From: JBHPCZ01 sp042573625 | GTDB taxonomy: Bacteria > Desulfobacterota > Desulfobacteria > Desulfobacterales > UBA11574 | DNA length: 64,000 bases | Reading direction: 5' to 3' | Assembly: GCA_042573625.1 (NCBI GenBank) | Contig: JBHPCZ010000004.1 | Coordinates: 1 to 64,000 of the forward strand | Shown here: positions 62,333 through 64,000 of the stretch, in pieces | Layout of the letters: each line of letters opens with the position of its first letter | Numbering within the stretch: position 1 is the first letter of the stretch | Program-made: the position numbers and the translations under genes | The notes under the pieces: generated by a model | Databases searched by the model: none | What the model was told of the DNA's origin: nothing | The model's input: only the letters and a program-made list of their open reading frames with translations

Positions 62333-64000
62333 AGAGTTGGAACAAAAAGTTGGAGAATTAGAAAAAGAAGTTTCCGAGCTAAAACAAAGGGATGAAAAGC
62401 TGCGGGAGAACGAATGGGTTTTGAACCAAGTTCAAAATATTGCCCGTATCGGCAGCTGGTATATGGATTTCCAAACAGGTGAATCAGGGCTGTCAGATGA
62501 ACTGTATAAAATTTATGGCGTTGACAGTGAATTTGACTGTGCCGCAAAGAACATCATCGAGAAACTCATTCATCCTGATGATAGAGAGAAAGTGCAATCC
62601 GCATTCGAAAAAGCATTTTCAGGCACGTCCCAACCTGCGCTGGAATGGCGAATTGTTCGTCCGGATGGAATGGAACGGATCATGTACTCCAGAGGGGCGA
62701 AAGTATCTTTGGATAAAGATAATAAGCCGTCCAAAATCATCGCACCGGTTCAAGACATCACCGAATTCAGGCAAATGGAGAGAGGGCTAATACGGAGCGA
62801 AGAGAAATACAGGCGGTTAATAAACAATATCGCAGGTGTTGCTTACAAAGGGTATAAAGACTGGTCTGTTGAGTTCTTTGATGAAAAAATAACATCAATT
62901 ACAGGATACGAACTGGATGAATTTAATTCCCGGAAAGTGAAATGGATCGACATCATCGTTAAAGAAGATATCGAAACTGTAAAGAATATATTTATTCAGG
63001 CCCTAAAAACAGACCGGTCTTATGTTCGGGAATATCGGATCAAAACCAAGCCGGGGGATGTCCGTTGGATACAAGAAAGAGGGAGGATCATTTTTGATCA
63101 GAAGGGAGAGATTGGATACATAACCGGCATCTTTTTTGATATTACCGATCGCAAGCAAGCCGAAGAGGCGCTGCGGGAAAAAGAGGCTACTATAAAAAGC
63201 ATCTTTCGGGCGGCACCCACCGGTATCGGAATGGTTGCTGACAGAGTTATCGTACAAGCCAATGAAAGACTATGCGAGATCGTTGGTTATTCCCGTGAAG
63301 CGCTTTTGGGAAAAAGTGCAAGGATGTTATATCCGACCGACCAGGACTTTGAATATGTCGGGCGGGAGAAATACGCCCAGATTCGTGAGCACGGCACCGG
63401 GACCGTCGAGACGCGCTTTCAACGCAAGGACGGACAGGTGATTGACGTACTTCTGAGTTCGACGCCGATCGACCGTAACGATTTTTCGATCGGTGTAACC
63501 TTTACGGTGCTGGATATCACCCATCGCAAGCAGGCGGAGGAGGCGCTGAGGGAATCGATCAAAACATTGGCCGAGATTGTCGAGGCCATTCCATCCGGTT
63601 TGTTTATTTATCGATATGAACCGCAGGATCGTTTGATACTTTTGGCCGGCAACCCCGCAGCGGAGAGACTGACAGGGATCAATCTTGGTGAATCCTTGGG
63701 AAAGGAATTCAATAAAATTTGGCCCAAGGCTCTTGAAATGGGGATAACAGACTCGTTTTTAAATGTCGTCAAAACCGGCAAAATATATGAGGTCGAGGAT
63801 TTGCAATATAAGGACAAACGAATAGAAGGCGCTTTCAAGACAACCGTATTCCCGATACCGGGCCAGCTGCTGGGAGTGACGTTCGAGAACATCAGCGAAC
63901 GGAAAAAGACGGAGAATGCATTACAACGGAGCGAGAAGCGATTCCGGAAACTTTTCGAAGAATCCAACGATGCGATATTTATTCATGACCTTGAGGGGAA
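62310..64000 (+). CDS. PAS-repeat sensor protein, truncated by the window edge
   Basis: The open frame starts at ATG 62310 (GGAGG eight bases upstream) and runs past 64000. After a coiled-coil opening (HEELEQKVGELEKEVSELKQ) there are four PAS domains with their usual PAC endings (DITEFRQMER, DITDRKQAEEAL, DITHRKQAEEAL, NISERKKTENAL) and the beginning of a fifth (FRKLFEESNDAIFIHD). No membrane segment is seen, so it should be cytoplasmic. A histidine kinase or cyclic-di-GMP domain probably follows beyond the window. It overlaps the receiver-like gene by 23 bp and is cotranscribed from the sigma-54 promoter. Confidence 0.88.
   Translation, partial: MTCKPAHEELEQKVGELEKEVSELKQRDEKLRENEWVLNQVQNIARIGSWYMDFQTGESGLSDELYKIYGVDSEFDCAAKNIIEKLIHPDDREKVQSAFEKAFSGTSQPALEWRIVRPDGMERIMYSRGAKVSLDKDNKPSKIIAPVQDITEFRQMERGLIRSEEKYRRLINNIAGVAYKGYKDWSVEFFDEKITSITGYELDEFNSRKVKWIDIIVKEDIETVKNIFIQALKTDRSYVREYRIKTKPGDVRWIQERGRIIFDQKGEIGYITGIFFDITDRKQAEEALREKEATIKSIFRAAPTGIGMVADRVIVQANERLCEIVGYSREALLGKSARMLYPTDQDFEYVGREKYAQIREHGTGTVETRFQRKDGQVIDVLLSSTPIDRNDFSIGVTFTVLDITHRKQAEEALRESIKTLAEIVEAIPSGLFIYRYEPQDRLILLAGNPAAERLTGINLGESLGKEFNKIWPKALEMGITDSFLNVVKTGKIYEVEDLQYKDKRIEGAFKTTVFPIPGQLLGVTFENISERKKTENALQRSEKRFRKLFEESNDAIFIHDLEG

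Overview
The window looks like chromosomal DNA of a Gram-negative anaerobe. A member of the Desulfobacterota (a deltaproteobacterium of the Desulfobacteraceae kind) is my best inference. The pointers are a sulfide:quinone-oxidoreductase-like flavoprotein, a DUF3786 protein, a MoeA fused to a binding-protein domain, purH split into two genes, many PAS kinases with a sigma-54 regulator, and Lgt, UppP and outer-membrane assembly-type proteins. No rRNA, tRNA, CRISPR array or complete insertion sequence was found. The taxonomic call rests on gene content only.

Layout. 0.2-3.3 kb: metallo-hydrolase, cyclic-nucleotide-binding protein, SQR-like flavoprotein and a small partner. 3.4-7.8 kb: EamA transporter, a ParM/StbA-type actin, thioesterase-fold and nitronate monooxygenase pair, FxsA. 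7.9-13.9 kb: a secreted protein, then an envelope operon (CsgG-like, FlgT-like, FlgP-like, CHASE2 adenylate cyclase). 13.9-19.9 kb: an accessory stretch bracketed by palindromic mobile elements, with an MFS transporter, a broken ribbon-helix-helix gene with an ATP-grasp gene, a KilA-N protein, YqeY and an FKBP remnant. 19.9-24.8 kb: parvulin PPIase, RecD2, Lgt. 24.9-29.3 kb: a minus-strand metal-related ABC locus (DUF2318, FtsX-type permease, ATPase, an HMA/SurA-like fusion, a Cys-rich peptide). 29.9-36.5 kb: acetoacetyl-CoA synthetase, threonine aldolase, split purine enzymes, HD and PPOx proteins. 37.3-43.2 kb: a second envelope operon, paralogous to the first, ending in a protein with a C-terminal Hint (intein-like) domain. 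43.7-54.5 kb: DUF3786, MFS, phosphomannomutase, UppP, RtcB with archease, and two MoeA genes. 55-64 kb: DEAD-box helicase, hybrid histidine kinase, NtrC-type regulator, then a probable sigma-54 promoter with three evenly spaced operator dyads driving a further sensor operon that runs off the window.

The strongest candidate for something undescribed is the second envelope operon. It encodes FlgO-, FlgT- and FlgP-like proteins without flagellar genes, a FecR-domain protein, and a secreted TPR/FlgO-like protein whose last 141 residues are a complete Hint domain (Cys411, TxxH, terminal His-Asn) plus an 8-residue tail beginning with Ser. The first envelope operon repeats the same protein set but ends in a CHASE2-adenylate cyclase, so the two loci look like one machine with different outputs.

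The window is rich in small non-autonomous repeats. There are at least seven families (called A to G here). Several have terminal inverted repeats and recognisable target duplications, and they sit at gene ends or start codons.
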